Assembly (NCBI GenBank): GCA_011800805.1
Contig: MPNW01000622.1
Span: forward strand, 36,312-100,311
Direction of reading: 5' to 3'
From: Hirudo medicinalis
Lineage: Eukaryota > Annelida > Clitellata > Hirudinida > Hirudinidae
DNA length: 64,000 nt
Shown here: in pieces, positions 1 through 13,000 of the stretch
Layout of the letters: the number at the start of each line of letters is the position of its first letter
Numbering within the stretch: the stretch's first letter is position 1
Notes under the pieces: generated by a model
Seen by the model: only the letters and a program-made list of their open reading frames with translations
The model's database searches: none
Told to the model about the DNA's origin: nothing
Program-made: the position numbers and the translations under genes

Positions 1-131
1 GATAATGTCGATGATGTTGATGACATTGATAATGTCAACGATGCCAATAAAGTTCATGATGCCGAAAAATGATGACATTTTTAAGCCAATCATTGCACAT
101 ATTTCAACCAATAGAAAACATCTCGACTAAC

Positions 132-820
132 CTTCATCACTCTTCAGTTCCAGCAAAAAGCTGCAGCAACTCCGGCATTTGGACTTGGAGGCCCAGTAAT
201 GAGCGTTCAGACCCTCCGAATCCCTCAGCTCCGGATCTCCCCCGGCCTCCGCCAGGAGTCGAACCACCCGGCAATGGCCGAATGAAGCGGCCGTAATCAA
301 AGGGTGGTGTCTTTGTCTGGACTGGATAGAAAATAAATTTACTCCAAGATGATAAATTGTTATAAGGATTTATTTGTAATAATGATATGATAATAATGGT
401 CTCGCAAGCTCATGGAAATAGTATCAGTTGTAATGAAAATAGTGAAGGGATTGCTTTTCAGAAATGGGTTGACATTAGCCTAAGCAGCTTCAATTCAGAA
501 CAAAAAGAGGAACTGAACTACTTCCAGCCATTTGTACTGACCAAATTTTGGCATTAATGCAAATGTGTACAGAAAAATGCCATTTGCCTAAAGAATTGAA
601 AGGCAGCCATCGTCTGCTAGTAGCCTTCGATATGAAGTCATTTAATGTGACTTAGAATAAACAAGATAACTAGCATCACCTTAAGTTTGGGTCTGCTCCA
701 TACCTCAAGAGGAGGTGACAAATTCCAACCTCGTTGAATCCAGATGCCAAAACCAGTGGAGTCACTCCATTAATCTGGGCATTCACATTTGCCCCATTTT
801 TTAGCAGCAGCTCGACTCGT
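132..820 (-). CDS. ankyrin-repeat protein, two internal exons (partial gene)
   Basis: Two minus-strand exons carry ankyrin repeats. Exon 820-680 follows an acceptor (..aacaag) and encodes VELLLKNGANVNAQ..., then HLLLRYGADPNLR, ending at donor AAG|GTGATG in phase 2. Exon 316-132 begins at the second of two adjacent acceptors (ccag/tccag), which restores the frame. It continues HHPLITAASFGHCRVVRLL and then GGDPELRDSEG, ending at GAAG|GTTAGT in phase 1. The repeat signature (PL-x2-AA-x-GH-x2-VV-x-LL-x4-GxDP) is clear over about two and a half repeats. Ankyrin repeats are protein-interaction modules, so the function cannot be assigned. Upstream exons (above 820) were not identified and downstream exons lie before position 1. 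It is transcribed in the same direction as the receptor-like genes. Confidence 0.72.
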
Positions 821-1659
821 CTTGTTAAAATAAAGAAAATGGCCAATGATTCAAGCAACATTAGAAATGGATCTAATTGAAAATTGTGGACAGTTAATTC
901 TGTAGCTGTTACGTTAACTTATGTCTTATAGTTTATTTTTAAATAGAATTTAAAATCTTATAGAACTTAGTCTTAGTAAACGATAACGAAAAACATTAAT
1001 CAATATCAGATCATTTATCGATAAGGATTATCATTAGATATTTTGAATTCATGCAGCAGCGACAGTAACAGTACATTTCTTGGGAAAATAATATTTAAAT
1101 TATTATTGAAACAACGAAGCATGGCGATTAGAGAATATCAAATTTTAATAATAGTAATAGTTTGTCTTACTCGGTATTTCTATCTTTTACAGCGTTTATA
1201 AGACTAAAATTCAAAGTGTTAGTCATGGAACGAATTAAAAATAAACAATCTCCAAACTGCCGATTATTGGAATGATTACTAAAAATATTCGATCAAGAAT
1301 AGAATGCGTGTATGCCGTGTGTTTACATAGCCGAGGGAGGACGGCGAATAAATTTTTGAAATATCCCTCTGTTTTGTTTTCTTAAAAGTAAACTTTTAAA
1401 TTTTACAGGTAAACTTAATATTTCGAAATCAACCAAAATTTAATAGTCATAATTATTTAAAGCAATTGCAATAAAAATTATTTGTGCTACTATGGTGGAT
1501 GTTCGAATATTAGGAATATATCGGAAGGTGTTGAAATCGATCTAAAAAAAGTTATGATAAAAACGAATTATTTTAAATTTAAATTAACATTTAAACAATA
1601 TCATTTCAAATGAATCATATCCATAAATTTTATGCTGCTCATTTTTATTACGTTTTTCA

Positions 1660-1867
1660 AAGAGTGCATGGATTATACAGGAAGGCAAATAGTGTTCTGA
1701 AGATTATTTACTTCAGCACGAGAGTAGTCAACCTGTGGAACAAGCTGGATTAGGAGACAATATATTCAGATTCGACGGAACTATTTAAAATAGGACTATC
1801 GACATGTGGATATTTAGTCAAAAAGGAGTGATTAATCACACGGACTTATTCGTTGGTCTTCTTAAAC
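1660..1867 (+). repeat. LINE 3'-end fragment (CR1/jockey-like)
   Basis: Degenerate reading YRKANSVLK...RVVNLWNKL followed by the tail AAAAAGGAGTGATTAATCAC. This matches the 3' end of the LINE copy at 5.94-6.12 kb (RKATGALKSNYFDRRVVVNLWNKLL) almost word for word. The tail is interrupted at about 1868 by a TIR element, and related LINE sequence (gtacaagctggattaggagacaata) reappears at 2475-2502. Confidence 0.6.
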
Positions 1868-1868
1868 C

Positions 1869-2463
1869 AGTGGCGGACTGGGAGATAAATCTTTACCGGG
1901 AAATGCCAGTGTAAGGGCGGCGCTCATACATCATGAAGTGTCTACTAATATAAATGTAATTTGATCTACAATGTAATTTTACTCGTAATAAAATAAAAAA
2001 TGTCATAAAATCTGCTATAGAGTGAGTAATGTTTAAGTTAGTGTTATAGTATTACTATTTTATTTTATGATCAACAAAAATAAGCAAACAAAACTAAAAT
2101 GCAAACATAAAATTAACGCAAAAGAAATGATGTCCAAAGGCAAAACCCCAAATACAGCATTTAGCATTAGCACACAAATAATTTACGATATACAGTGGAA
2201 CCTTTTGCGTGATTCTTAATGATTTCATCTGTTCAAATTGTATTAGTTAGGTCCTCCTCAACAAGATATCACAAATGAGTACTTCCAATAAGTACGTGCA
2301 TGCTGAGGGGAAGGCCGGGGAGGGCCATATCTCCCTCCCGTGATTTTTTAAATCTAAGAAACAATAAATTAAATATATTTTCATTTAAATATATTAAATT
2401 TTATTTCAATAATTTACAATTTTTGAGGAAACAGTACTAGCGGTACCCCTAAATCCGCCACTG
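1869..2463. mobile_element. non-autonomous DNA element with CAGTGGCGGA inverted ends
   Basis: Begins CAGTGGCGGACTGGG and ends ...CCCTAAATCCGCCACTG, so the first 10 bases are inverted at the other end. It is AT-rich inside with no long reading frame, and LINE-related sequence flanks both sides, consistent with insertion into the LINE tail. A similar right-end fragment (cccctgcttcgccactgg) occurs at about 3532-3549. The superfamily was not determined. Confidence 0.45.
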
Positions 2464-2537
2464 GTTCCAGTGTGGGTACAAGCTGGATTAGGAGACAATA
2501 AAGGGATCCTCCCTTCTAGAACTATCTAGGTCACAAC

Positions 2538-2820
2538 CTAAGAGGGGCGACAACTTCCATCCTTCGAGATGCTGCACAGCACAGATCCCTGCCGGTCAAG
2601 CATAGCGCGAATTTCACGGTCAACCTTAACAGGCCACAGACCAACATAAGTCAAATCAGTTGCTGTGCCTGTTTTCGCGCCAACTAGTGGTTGCCTTTCC
2701 AATTCTTCAACTTCATGCGCATCATCATCATTATTGAGTTTCAGTTTCCGCTGCATCAACGTTGTCAACGCATTGACGTTATTTATTATTTCAAGAAACG
2801 TTCTAAGAAATTGTTCTTTG
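2538..2820 (-). CDS. hypothetical ORF, possibly an exon or repeat relic
   Basis: An open minus-strand frame follows a good acceptor (cctgttttatag) at 2821. It encodes an acidic/basic segment (LKLNNDDDAHEVEELERQPL) and then a segment with LWPVKVDREIRAMLDRQ, ending at a stop near 2538. I do not recognise the family. It lies beside LINE and TIR remnants, so it may be part of a transposon, or a terminal exon whose upstream exons are unseen. It does not join the ankyrin exons in frame. Confidence 0.22.
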
Positions 2821-3760
2821 CTATAAAACAGGAATATATAACTTAAAATATTTATCTTCATCGGACATAAAGCAGGATGGGACGTCATTTCAACTTTTTC
2901 CAGGGGGCGGGCCCTTTCTCAACCCAAAATAGTAGCCAAAAAGTCTGATACTTATATTTGGCATGCAAGTTAATTTAGCGGGCTGCAAAACGACTATTAG
3001 AGAAGAGTGACTGATGTGTCAAACCAGCCTATGCAATCAGCATCGGAAGGAAGCGCTAGGCAAATGGTTGTCCTAATTCAGGATGATTATTTAGGCATCT
3101 ACTCAGATAAGTAAAAAAACAATTAACTATTGACCGAAATAAAGCTTTTACTAATCAAACTCACCGAGATGCTTGCCTTATCCTAGAATTTACTCTTAAA
3201 AAGATGTTCAACATAACAATAACAATCGCGAATGAGCATAGTACCAAGTTGATTAAAACAGAATGCACGAACAATATGCTGTGGTCTCGGAATAGTTCCA
3301 TGCACTACTCTTCCGATCAAAAGAAATCACCGGGCTATCTGAGGAACAGGCGTGACTTGATGAGGGCTTGGGAAGGTGATTCTCTTTGATGTGTGACTCG
3401 CATGCGTTGTACATCAATCGATGCGCTACACCAAATTGAAATCTAACTCTTCAATGGACACATTTCGAAAGGTCTTAATGTGGTAGCAAACTCGGGGGGG
3501 TATTTTTCGTACCCCTCAAAATGCCGAGACCCCCCTGCTTCGCCACTGGAAAGTAGGATTGCAAAAACAAAATATGAATTTGGTTAAAGCTTTATGCGCT
3601 TAAGGCATGTGCGCACCCGCGCGATCGTGGGTCAAACCTCATCCGCGTATACACCGCTGTCACGGTAATTCTCGCAGCCTTACGGACATTAGTAAACTTT
3701 CTTGCCCCGTTTCCTTAAACAACATACAATAATAAAAACGTACACAACAAAACTCAGCAA

Positions 3761-3766
3761 TTTATT
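3761..3766 (-). terminator. polyadenylation signal of gene A
   Basis: AATAAA on the minus strand, about 20 nt past the stop of the low-complexity terminal frame of gene A. The equivalent signal in gene B is at 19918-19923 with the same downstream sequence (AATAAATT..TGAGTTTTGTTG). Confidence 0.5.
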
Positions 3767-3784
3767 GAAAGAAAAATAATCTTA

Positions 3785-3941
3785 TTATCCAGCACCAACA
3801 TCACCAGCAGCCGCAACAGCAGCAGTAGCAGTAGCAGCAGCAGTAGCAGTAGCAGCACCTCCACCGATACTACCACCATCACCAACAGATTTGGCATCTT
3901 GGGAATCATTGAATAACAGTGGATACCACTTCTTGAATACA
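3785..3941 (-). other. candidate alternative terminal exon of gene A (Ala/Thr/Gly-rich)
   Basis: A 157-nt segment preceded by a strong acceptor (actcttctccag). In phase 2 it reads VFKKWYPLLFNDSQDAKSVG, then a Gly/Ala/Thr-rich low-complexity run ending GDVGAG and a stop. Gene B has a segment of the same length (157 nt), with a homologous acceptor, the same phase and a related start (HESQDSASIGGDVAG...) at 20001-20157. The last transmembrane exon already carries a stop, so this may be spliced 3' UTR or an alternative cytoplasmic tail. The splice partner in phase 2 was not found. Confidence 0.4.
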
Positions 3942-4069
3942 CTGGAGAAGAGTTCAATTTGTTTGCAATTGATTACCATTTTAATCAATTTACTTCTGTG
4001 AATATTTTCAGTTTGGCCCAAAACGATCTCGTTTGCCATGTTTTCAATAACATTTAATTCCATGTTTTA

Positions 4070-7000
4070 TTATTTCTTTACATTTCTAAAATTAATTGAA
4101 TCATGATTCACCAACCCCATATGCACTCCAGCAACGGATAAACCAATTAGGAGAAAAATAAACAAGACCAAAAAGATCATTTTTAGTCTACTTGTTTGTG
4201 GACTGTCACCCTCTAAAATATCACAACAAGGCATCAAATGATAGAACTTAAATGAAGCTATAGATTGATAATCTTATATGGGTTTATACAAATATTTCTC
4301 TTCCTCAATAATTCTTCAAACAATAAAATCCATCGAGCGGCAGAATTGAGAGTGTGGACGAGTTCTTTTATTTTTGAATAAAATAAATAATCGTGAATAG
4401 TTTAAATTCAGCATTTTAAAGCGCATCAAGCAGTTTGTTGCACACCAACCTGTGCAAAGAAACCAAGAAGTTTCCCAAAATCCAGGATTGCAAATGCAGT
4501 GGAAGGAGCCATTTATGTTTGAGCAGGAAGATGACCTCTGTGGGCAAAGTTCTATACCACTTTCGCATTCATTGATGTCTGTGCAACAAACACTGTACAT
4601 CAAACATGTCTATCAAGTCATCAGGTCGTGATGAGTGTGCTGATGAGATGTTTCATCATGATAAAGGATGTCAACTGGGGGGGGGGGTCGCCCTTAGCCC
4701 ACTGCCTCTCTCACTCTTGAGTTGGTTCCCTAGCTCCAAAATAAAGGTCAGATAACCAGCCAATTTCAGGGATATTTAGGAAGGGTTGGGTGTCGGTTCA
4801 CCAACGGGAAAAGCCAAAGTGACATCCCTGCTAGTGATTGTCAAAATCATAAATATTCATGTACTCAGAAACATATATATATACAATTTACAAATCAATC
4901 TTCCAATTACTCTAAAAAATGTAAAAAATCTCAAACCTTCGCATGAATTTGTTTTCTTGTTCATCAAATATCCATGCAAACACAGACACTCATAGACTCC
5001 CTTGGAGTCATCGCATATTTTGTCGACCATATATGCACAAGGGTCGAATACCTCGCAGTTCGGCTTTAAGTCTATCATACCTTCAAAATCGATTGGCAGT
5101 AATTGACTATGTCGTTATTTATTTCCAAAGTGAATGAAGTTAATGAGAACGATTAAAATATAACTCTTCCATAACTCTTCTCATCCCCGAAACATTTTCT
5201 GTTAGATTCCAATTTAAAAAATACATGGTTGAAATATTTTCTGATGGCACTTTTCATTGCAAGTAAGCGTGTAGTGAATCGTGGCGGTTTTCATCATCTA
5301 GTTCGGCAAATTTGCAGATGACACAAAAGTCAGCAGTAAGGTTAGCCAGAAAGGTGTGGACAGAAGTAAATTGTATAATTGGTCGTAGGAATGGCAGATG
5401 ATAATTAATGTGATCAAGTGCTCAGTCATGTATGTGTGGGGCAGGAATATGAATTTTGGGAAAGGTGTTAAACTGGAAAGAATAAGAAAGAGATCTGGGA
5501 GTGATTATGCACAAGGGTGTAAGATCAACCGTACAATGTATATAAACTGCTAAGAGAGCAAACAGGATATTAGGTATGATAAAGAGGACGGTGGTCGGTC
5601 AGCAGGGAAGCAAGCATCATATTGAAGTTGTTTAAAGCATTGGCGTATACAAATACGGAACTCCCACTTGAAGAAGGATATTGAAACCTTGGAAAGGTTA
5701 CAGAGAAGAGCAACAAGGACGATTAAGGTCTAGGAAATTCGAGTTACGAGGAGAGATTAAGAAGGTGCAAACTAACAAACCTAGAAATAAGGAGAAGCAG
5801 AGGTGATCTCATAGAAATGCTCAAGATATTAACAGTAAGAGAAGATTTATCACCTGAATATTTCTTTGAGGCCACCAAAAGCAGTTCCACAAGAGGGCAT
5901 GCTTGTAAATTATACAGGAAGGCAACGGGTGCTCTGAAGAGTAATTACTTCGACAGGAGAGTAGTTGTTAATCTGTGGAACAAGCTACTTGATGAGAATA
6001 TATTCAGATTCGTGGAACTATTTAAAACAGTACCTACACTCAGATATTGAAATAAAAAGGAGTGGTTTATCACAAAGACTTTAGTCATCTTAAACCACTG
6101 TAAATTAATGTTAAATAAAGTCAATTTAATTTAAGCTTCAGCTTAATATAAAGCAACTGGCAGAAATTTCCTGTATCCTATAAGTCAATCATTACCTGAG
6201 GTCAAACTTTTTCCCACCAACGAGGAGAGGATTCTCAAAATACCATGCTATGACTTAGACCCCTCAGCAAAGCTGCGAGTTTGTTATGAGAAATTATGTT
6301 AATTTTCAAGCAATGATTATGCTGAAAGGTTTGAAACTGTATTTATGGGACAGGGGAGGAATATGAAAGGAGAAACTGTTTGAAAATGTATTTATGGGAA
6401 AATGAGTTTGAAATGACTTTAATATCGCACGTCAGCTTCAAATATTGCGCGAAAAAGTCATATAAAAGTCATCACTTTCAGAGTTTGAACAATTCTGCAG
6501 AGATCAAAGTAAAGAAGTTAATATTTTGAAATTTAGGGATAATATAGCACCTATAAACAGTGTTGGATAGTTTCGTATGTGTTTTATGTATGTGTGGAAT
6601 TGAAGATTAAATATAGGAAAATAGGGGGTTGATAGCATTCAATTTGCAAAAACCTTTTTTACCCTATATACATATACCATATCACTTGTCGTATCCACGA
6701 GACCTAAGTTATTCAGCGAATAATTACATTCTGTGTTTTCTGTTTTGGAGATCTCATTTGCTAATTTTTCTGCTTCATTTTTTTCATATTTAGCTTAAAT
6801 AGAAGTACAACTCCACATCAGTTAATTGATTAGTTAATATATATATTATATATTAATATTATATATATACTATAAATTATAATTAATTAGTAGTATAATT
6901 AATTAATTAATCTATGCATTATTTCTTTAAACAAAACAAAGGTAAACCATTACTTCCAAAGCAGTATTGGGAGCCTTCAAAAATGGGCCTACTACATCCA

Positions 7001-10000
7001 TGATCACAAATTCCATACATATTCATACTACCGTTGCAATTGAAAAATCTTAAATAGCCTACTTCAAGTAGCAACAACCAGGGAACTTAAAAATAAAAAC
7101 ACACTAAATAATAGGATTTTGGATAAAACATTGAATATTATATTATTGATTTAATTAAAATTTATTCAATAAATATTATTCCATGGTCCTACTAATATGA
7201 ACATAAAGCTGTTGCAATGTTCTTTCGCTACTTGATAACGACTTGCCAGTCATTGACTCAATAGAATATCTATAATTTAAAACAGTTGAAAGTGCATGTG
7301 CACGTTTGACCTAAGAACTTCCAAACGGTGAACGGTAGCGACTTGAAATTTGCAAACATCATTCTCTAGGCCATTCGCAGGTCAACTGTGCCATTTTCAG
7401 TTTTCAACTTTCACCTTTTCCTAAATTGCACATGAGCTTAAAACTCGAAAGCAAGGAGCATCGTGCTCCTGCATGGTCTAATGCTCGAGACCTCACCTCT
7501 CGCGACGGCGGCACGGATTCCCATAACGGGAGCACCGACCTAATCGCCCAGTCCTCCGGGAACGAGTAACTGGCCGAATATGGAGGACGTATATAATAAA
7601 ATTAATTAAAATGATAAAAAATGAGTTTCACTGGCACTTTATAATGGCTAGTCTTTAATACAAAAAAAACAGAAAGTGCTTTTGTATGTCTGTCTGTCCC
7701 AAGAACTCCTCCCAAACACTGAAAGGTAGAGACTTGAAATTTGCACTTGTCATTCTCTATGCTATTTTCAGTTTTCAAGTTTCCCAATGCATGACTTTCG
7801 ATGTTCCAGTATCCCAGAAGTTCCACTGGCATTAGAATATTGGATTAGTACATGATATGCCTCACAGTGCACAAAATCAGTGCTATAACCTTCAACCAAA
7901 ACTTTATCGAAATTTTTCCCAACAATACTGGATTTTTCATAATCTAATTCAACTTTTGAAATTCAGGTGATATATTAATATGCTATTAACTTCGATCTTT
8001 GTCATTTTCCTAACTACAACTGATGAAGTATTCATAAGTATTTTATTTATTTTATTACTTGACGCTATGAAGCCATTATAAAAATTATAAACATCACAAA
8101 GTTTCGATAAAAAGGAACATTTCTTGGCATGCTCCTTAAGAGAAACACGAAAAAAAAAAACAAAAGTTCTTTGTTTAAGAATTAAATTTCAATTTAAGAA
8201 AAATTAATGCAAATAAAAATTAATTTTCCCGATTAAATTTTCAATTTCCGGTCCCGCAGGAAAAATATTTCCGACCTCTAGTTTGAGTCCCATCGGGGGA
8301 GCCATTCGACCGGTTCTCCGGGGGCTAGCGACCGACCGAATTTGAAGGACGTAAATAATAACGGGACGAATAAAATTAATGACGGTGGATAAAACAAGAG
8401 TTTGAATACGTGAAGCTAGTTTAAAAAAGCTAGTAATTACGTACATGCGTAACTGCTGCTGCCGTCTGAACCGCCGCAGATGTGATCGGCATTGCCACTG
8501 CAATTCTTATCGCACATATCATGCTTATCGCCCCACGGTTCTCCGGGAAGGTTGTCAACTTCGACACAACCGCATTGGACACCACCCTGAAAATAAAAAC
8601 GACATCTATATATAAATTTTCGTGATGATGTAAACGGTGCTACATGCTTCAGGAAGATATTGATATTTTAATATGCAAATGTAAATGTACTTCATTTATA
8701 AAGCATATAGAGGCACTTCTTGTTAACCAGTATTAAGTACTAAGAAACTCCTACTGGACAGGGAATCATCGGAGGAGTGCGCCCGTCACGAACGGTTTCG
8801 GCCCAAACTAACTTAACTTCTTGTTAACCATTTATATAGCGCTCCTTCCCAAGGGCACTTGCAGCAGTGCGGGACGGGTTCTGAACGCGACCGTTGCCAT
8901 TACCGGCACGTGCAGGAACACATCCCATATGCCAACCAGCTGCAACTTGTTTGCATCATCGCTTAAGATCTCATTCTTCGTTGTTGGTACTTGATTTTTA
9001 CAATTGGTTCTATCAGCAATTATTCATTTAACAAGGGGCTGGTATTATTATTATAACCTGCTAATTCCATGCTTACTTAATCCTGTAATCATCTCGCCCG
9101 GGCAATCCGACATATCCGTCTGCTCCTCTCCTCTGCCAATAGAACTTATGCCCTCGCATGTGGCCTAGTTCTCTCTTGCTTTCTCTACTGCAACTCCTTT
9201 CTCTACAATACATCTCCTCTTTGATCAATGGATCAATTCCCTTGCAAGAGGTACAGAATAAACAGAGCTAAACCTGTTCTCCTCAACCCCCATGCTCAAT
9301 AGCTCTGACTGATTGAAGAATTGCACTGGTCGCCCATCCATAATCACACAATATTAATTAGACCACATGCACTAGACTTTTCTAGTTTCCGGCAGCAGTC
9401 GGCTCGGTCGAACGACCTGTGCACGGACGATAATCGACTCTTTGATATATAGAACTCAGATTTTTATTAGATGATATACATAACTGATAATTATGTTATA
9501 AAATAATTGGTTTTATTTACATTTAACGTTATTAAAAAATGTTGAGCAGTCGTTCGACCATGCAAATGTAAGTAATGTAAGCATTTATTAAACATAACTA
9601 AGTATAATTAATCAAAATTGATTTAAAAAAGGCTTTTGATACTGTAAATCATCACATATTATTACATAAACAAAGAAAATTATGGTATCATTAAATTTAC
9701 ACCAAAATGATTAAATTATTGTTGTTTGCTGATGTATGTATACGATACTATGTATATTTCTGGAAAAGATGTCAATAACCTTATTTGTGCTGTAAATAAT
9801 GAATTAGTTATTATTAATAATTGGTTTATTTCAAATTGCTTAACTCTCAACTTAAATAAATCAAGCTTTATTATTTTCCATTCTTCAAAAAAAAATCTGT
9901 ATCATTTCACTCTCCTCTTTCTATTAACAATAGTCTTCTAAACAGGGTTAATTAAATTCGGTATCTTGATGGCATTTTGATGTATGAACATTTAACTTGG

Positions 10001-13000
10001 TCAAAACATATGACTCATATTCAAAATTTAATTGCTAAAAACATTGGTATTATTTCAAGAATTTGCCCATTCATTAATACTAAAACAGCTCTCCTATTGT
10101 ATTTTGCTTATATTTAAACCTATCTAACTTATTGTAACATTGTTACAATACATTGTTACATCTTAACACTGGGCTTCTACTTATCTTTCTCATTTAGATA
10201 GGTTAAATGTTTTACAAAAACGTATTATTCGGATTGTTTTCTTGTTGCCATTTTTATCTTCAACTAAGTCAACATTTGTAAATAATAATCTGCTAAGCAT
10301 TTATCAAATCCACTGTTTACAAGTCGCACTTTTTATGTTTTGTTGTGATTACAATGCCCTTCCTAAGATATTTACAGGTTTTTTTCCAGATAGTAATAGT
10401 TACAACAACCCTACCCACTTCCTTCGTACTACATATGAATATAGTCCCTTATTTGCTAAGTCTACCTTCAAACTCTTTTCCATTCAATGCTATGGTCCAA
10501 GATTATATTCTACAATTCCATTATCAATAAAAGATCAATCTTTATCCTGCCCTTTCAACGTTCTTTATTTGTTATTTAAAAAAGCTTATAAGTTGTACAT
10601 ATTGCGTGGTTTTCTTTGAGTAGTTTTTTTTCTATTTTGTTTAATTTTGTACATACTTGTATACTTTTGTGTCTACTTGTAACGTGTTAGTGAGGGTCAG
10701 TCTGATAGCAGAAGCGTGCATTTCCTTAAGGCTGACCCTTGAGTTATTTTATTTGTTTTTTTTTCTGTTGGTTTACTGTTACACTTGGATAATAAATAAA
10801 ATTGCTCAAAAAAAAATACAGATTTGATGTTTCACCTCCAATATCACTGCAACAGATTCTTTATAATTCATGCAATACTCAATGCAGGATTGGGGCATCA
10901 CATTTTCTTTCAGACCGGGGAGGTCCCAACGAGCTGGATTATAACATCCGTTATAAAAAGGAAGGCTGATTCTCACTAAAAAAAAAATCCTATTTTTTGA
11001 TTCAAGTTGAACGAGTACAAAATTGTAGTAAAAGGAACCAAAAATGCTTTTTTCAATTATTTAGTTATGTTAAGAAATTTTAAATGGGAAGAAGCTGAAA
11101 AACCGAGGGCCGATTCTGTTAGGGGTCATCCATTAATTATGTCAACAAATTTAAGGCAATTTTTTACCCCCTTCTCCCTCCCTTGTCAACAACTGTCAAA
11201 CTTCTAGAGATCCGAGTGGACCCCTTAGCAAAATTACCTAAAAAACACTGCCCCCCATAAAATATATTTTGTTTTACAATTTTTAATTTGTGATTTATAA
11301 CACTTTGGAATTTGTGACTATTATATTTTGAAAATAAATAAGATAATTGTTAAACTGAACATTATTGTCATTTTTTTTATTGTCAGCTTCTATCATCTTC
11401 CCATGGAAGAATCAAAAGTTCTTCTATTGTAATAGTAGGCGCAGTATCGGATTCATCCTTTCCATCATTTTGTTGAACTGATAAACCAGACAAATCAACA
11501 TCATTTTCATCTTGGTTCAGCACATAAAGTAGCAGAATTTTCTTTATGTTCAATGATTGCCATCAGCTCTTTCTGACATTTTGCAGCCGCTCGAATTGGC
11601 TGAAGGTTTTTATTGATAATCAGATATTAATTTGTGATGCCCATGATGATCGCATTGCTCGTCGACGTTGCAGTGTTTCATTAACATGATTTGTGAACGG
11701 GGCTGCCGACAGAAATTTCTGGCTCCCGGGCAGTGCCTAGTAGGCACAGCGGTCATGGGCGGCAACTTAGTAAGGGAAACACAAAAAAGTCACGATTGTA
11801 AAATTTCAATATTTTGCAAATCAAGCAGTGACAACTGAACTAAAGGACCAACAGTAATGTTATAAATCCATGTTAAAACTCAGATTTTTTTCATCATAAC
11901 ACTGTTGATGTCAATTAATCTTAAACCCCCCCCCCCCCTTGTCAAGAATTGTCAAATTTTTTCAAAACACCTCCCTCCCCTGTTTTGTTGACATAATTTA
12001 TGGACAGCCGTTAGAGGATACCAGGCCAACCTGCAGGAGGAGCCTGGGCAATCCACTCAAAATATAAGTTTAACATCAATATCCTAGTAATGTAAATTTG
12101 CATTAAATTTATTTTATTAAGCATTATTGGCATATCCTAAATGGATATTCTACAATCTACCAGGATTGGTATGATAGGATGAAAAAGATGCCAAGATAAG
12201 GAATTCCTAACAAAACTAATAAATTTCTACAAACCATATTTTTAATTTCAAAGAAAGGAAGGAAGGAGAGGAATTTCAGCGAAGGAAGATAAAAGAATGA
12301 AGATCCAAAGAAGTGTAGAAGTGTTGATTGTAAATCATGATCTTACCAAAGAGGACAGAGAACACTGTAAAGATCTGCTCTAAAAAGCTAAAGCAGAAAA
12401 GTCAAAAATAGTTGAATTGGACAAATTTGTAAACAACGTGAGAGGTGAGCCAAGGTCTTGGTTAGGAGAAGGCATCTCTAAATTTGAAATAGTTAAATAA
12501 AGAAATAGAAAACAGATTAGTGAAAGTTAAGAAATTGGATAACAGAAATAGTCACAACCGATACAAAGGAACTTTCAAGAAATCAGTCCCAACAAGATCT
12601 GTTCATCACTCAATCCGATGTCCTTCAGTTATGCAACGTTGAGACAGAAAACAGGATGCAAAAACTGCATGGAGTCATTAACAGACATTTGCCTTTCCGA
12701 AATTTTGACTAAACAATATTTAAAATTAAAGTTCAGAACTTCTAAGCTTACCGTAACAATTCTTTGATGTTCAAATAAATGTTACTAACCTAGATAAACT
12801 GAATAGTATTTCACACCGCCACAATATTTATTTCCACATATAATGTTACAATGCTCCGGTTCTAACGGGTAATTTTTGTCCGGATGACCGCACTCACAAT
12901 CTGATTCCTTGCAGAAAACATATCGACAAATAAACGTATAGTTTTTAATAATAGTGCTGAAGGTAATTCGTTATTAATGTGTAAGTAATAATTTGGATAC

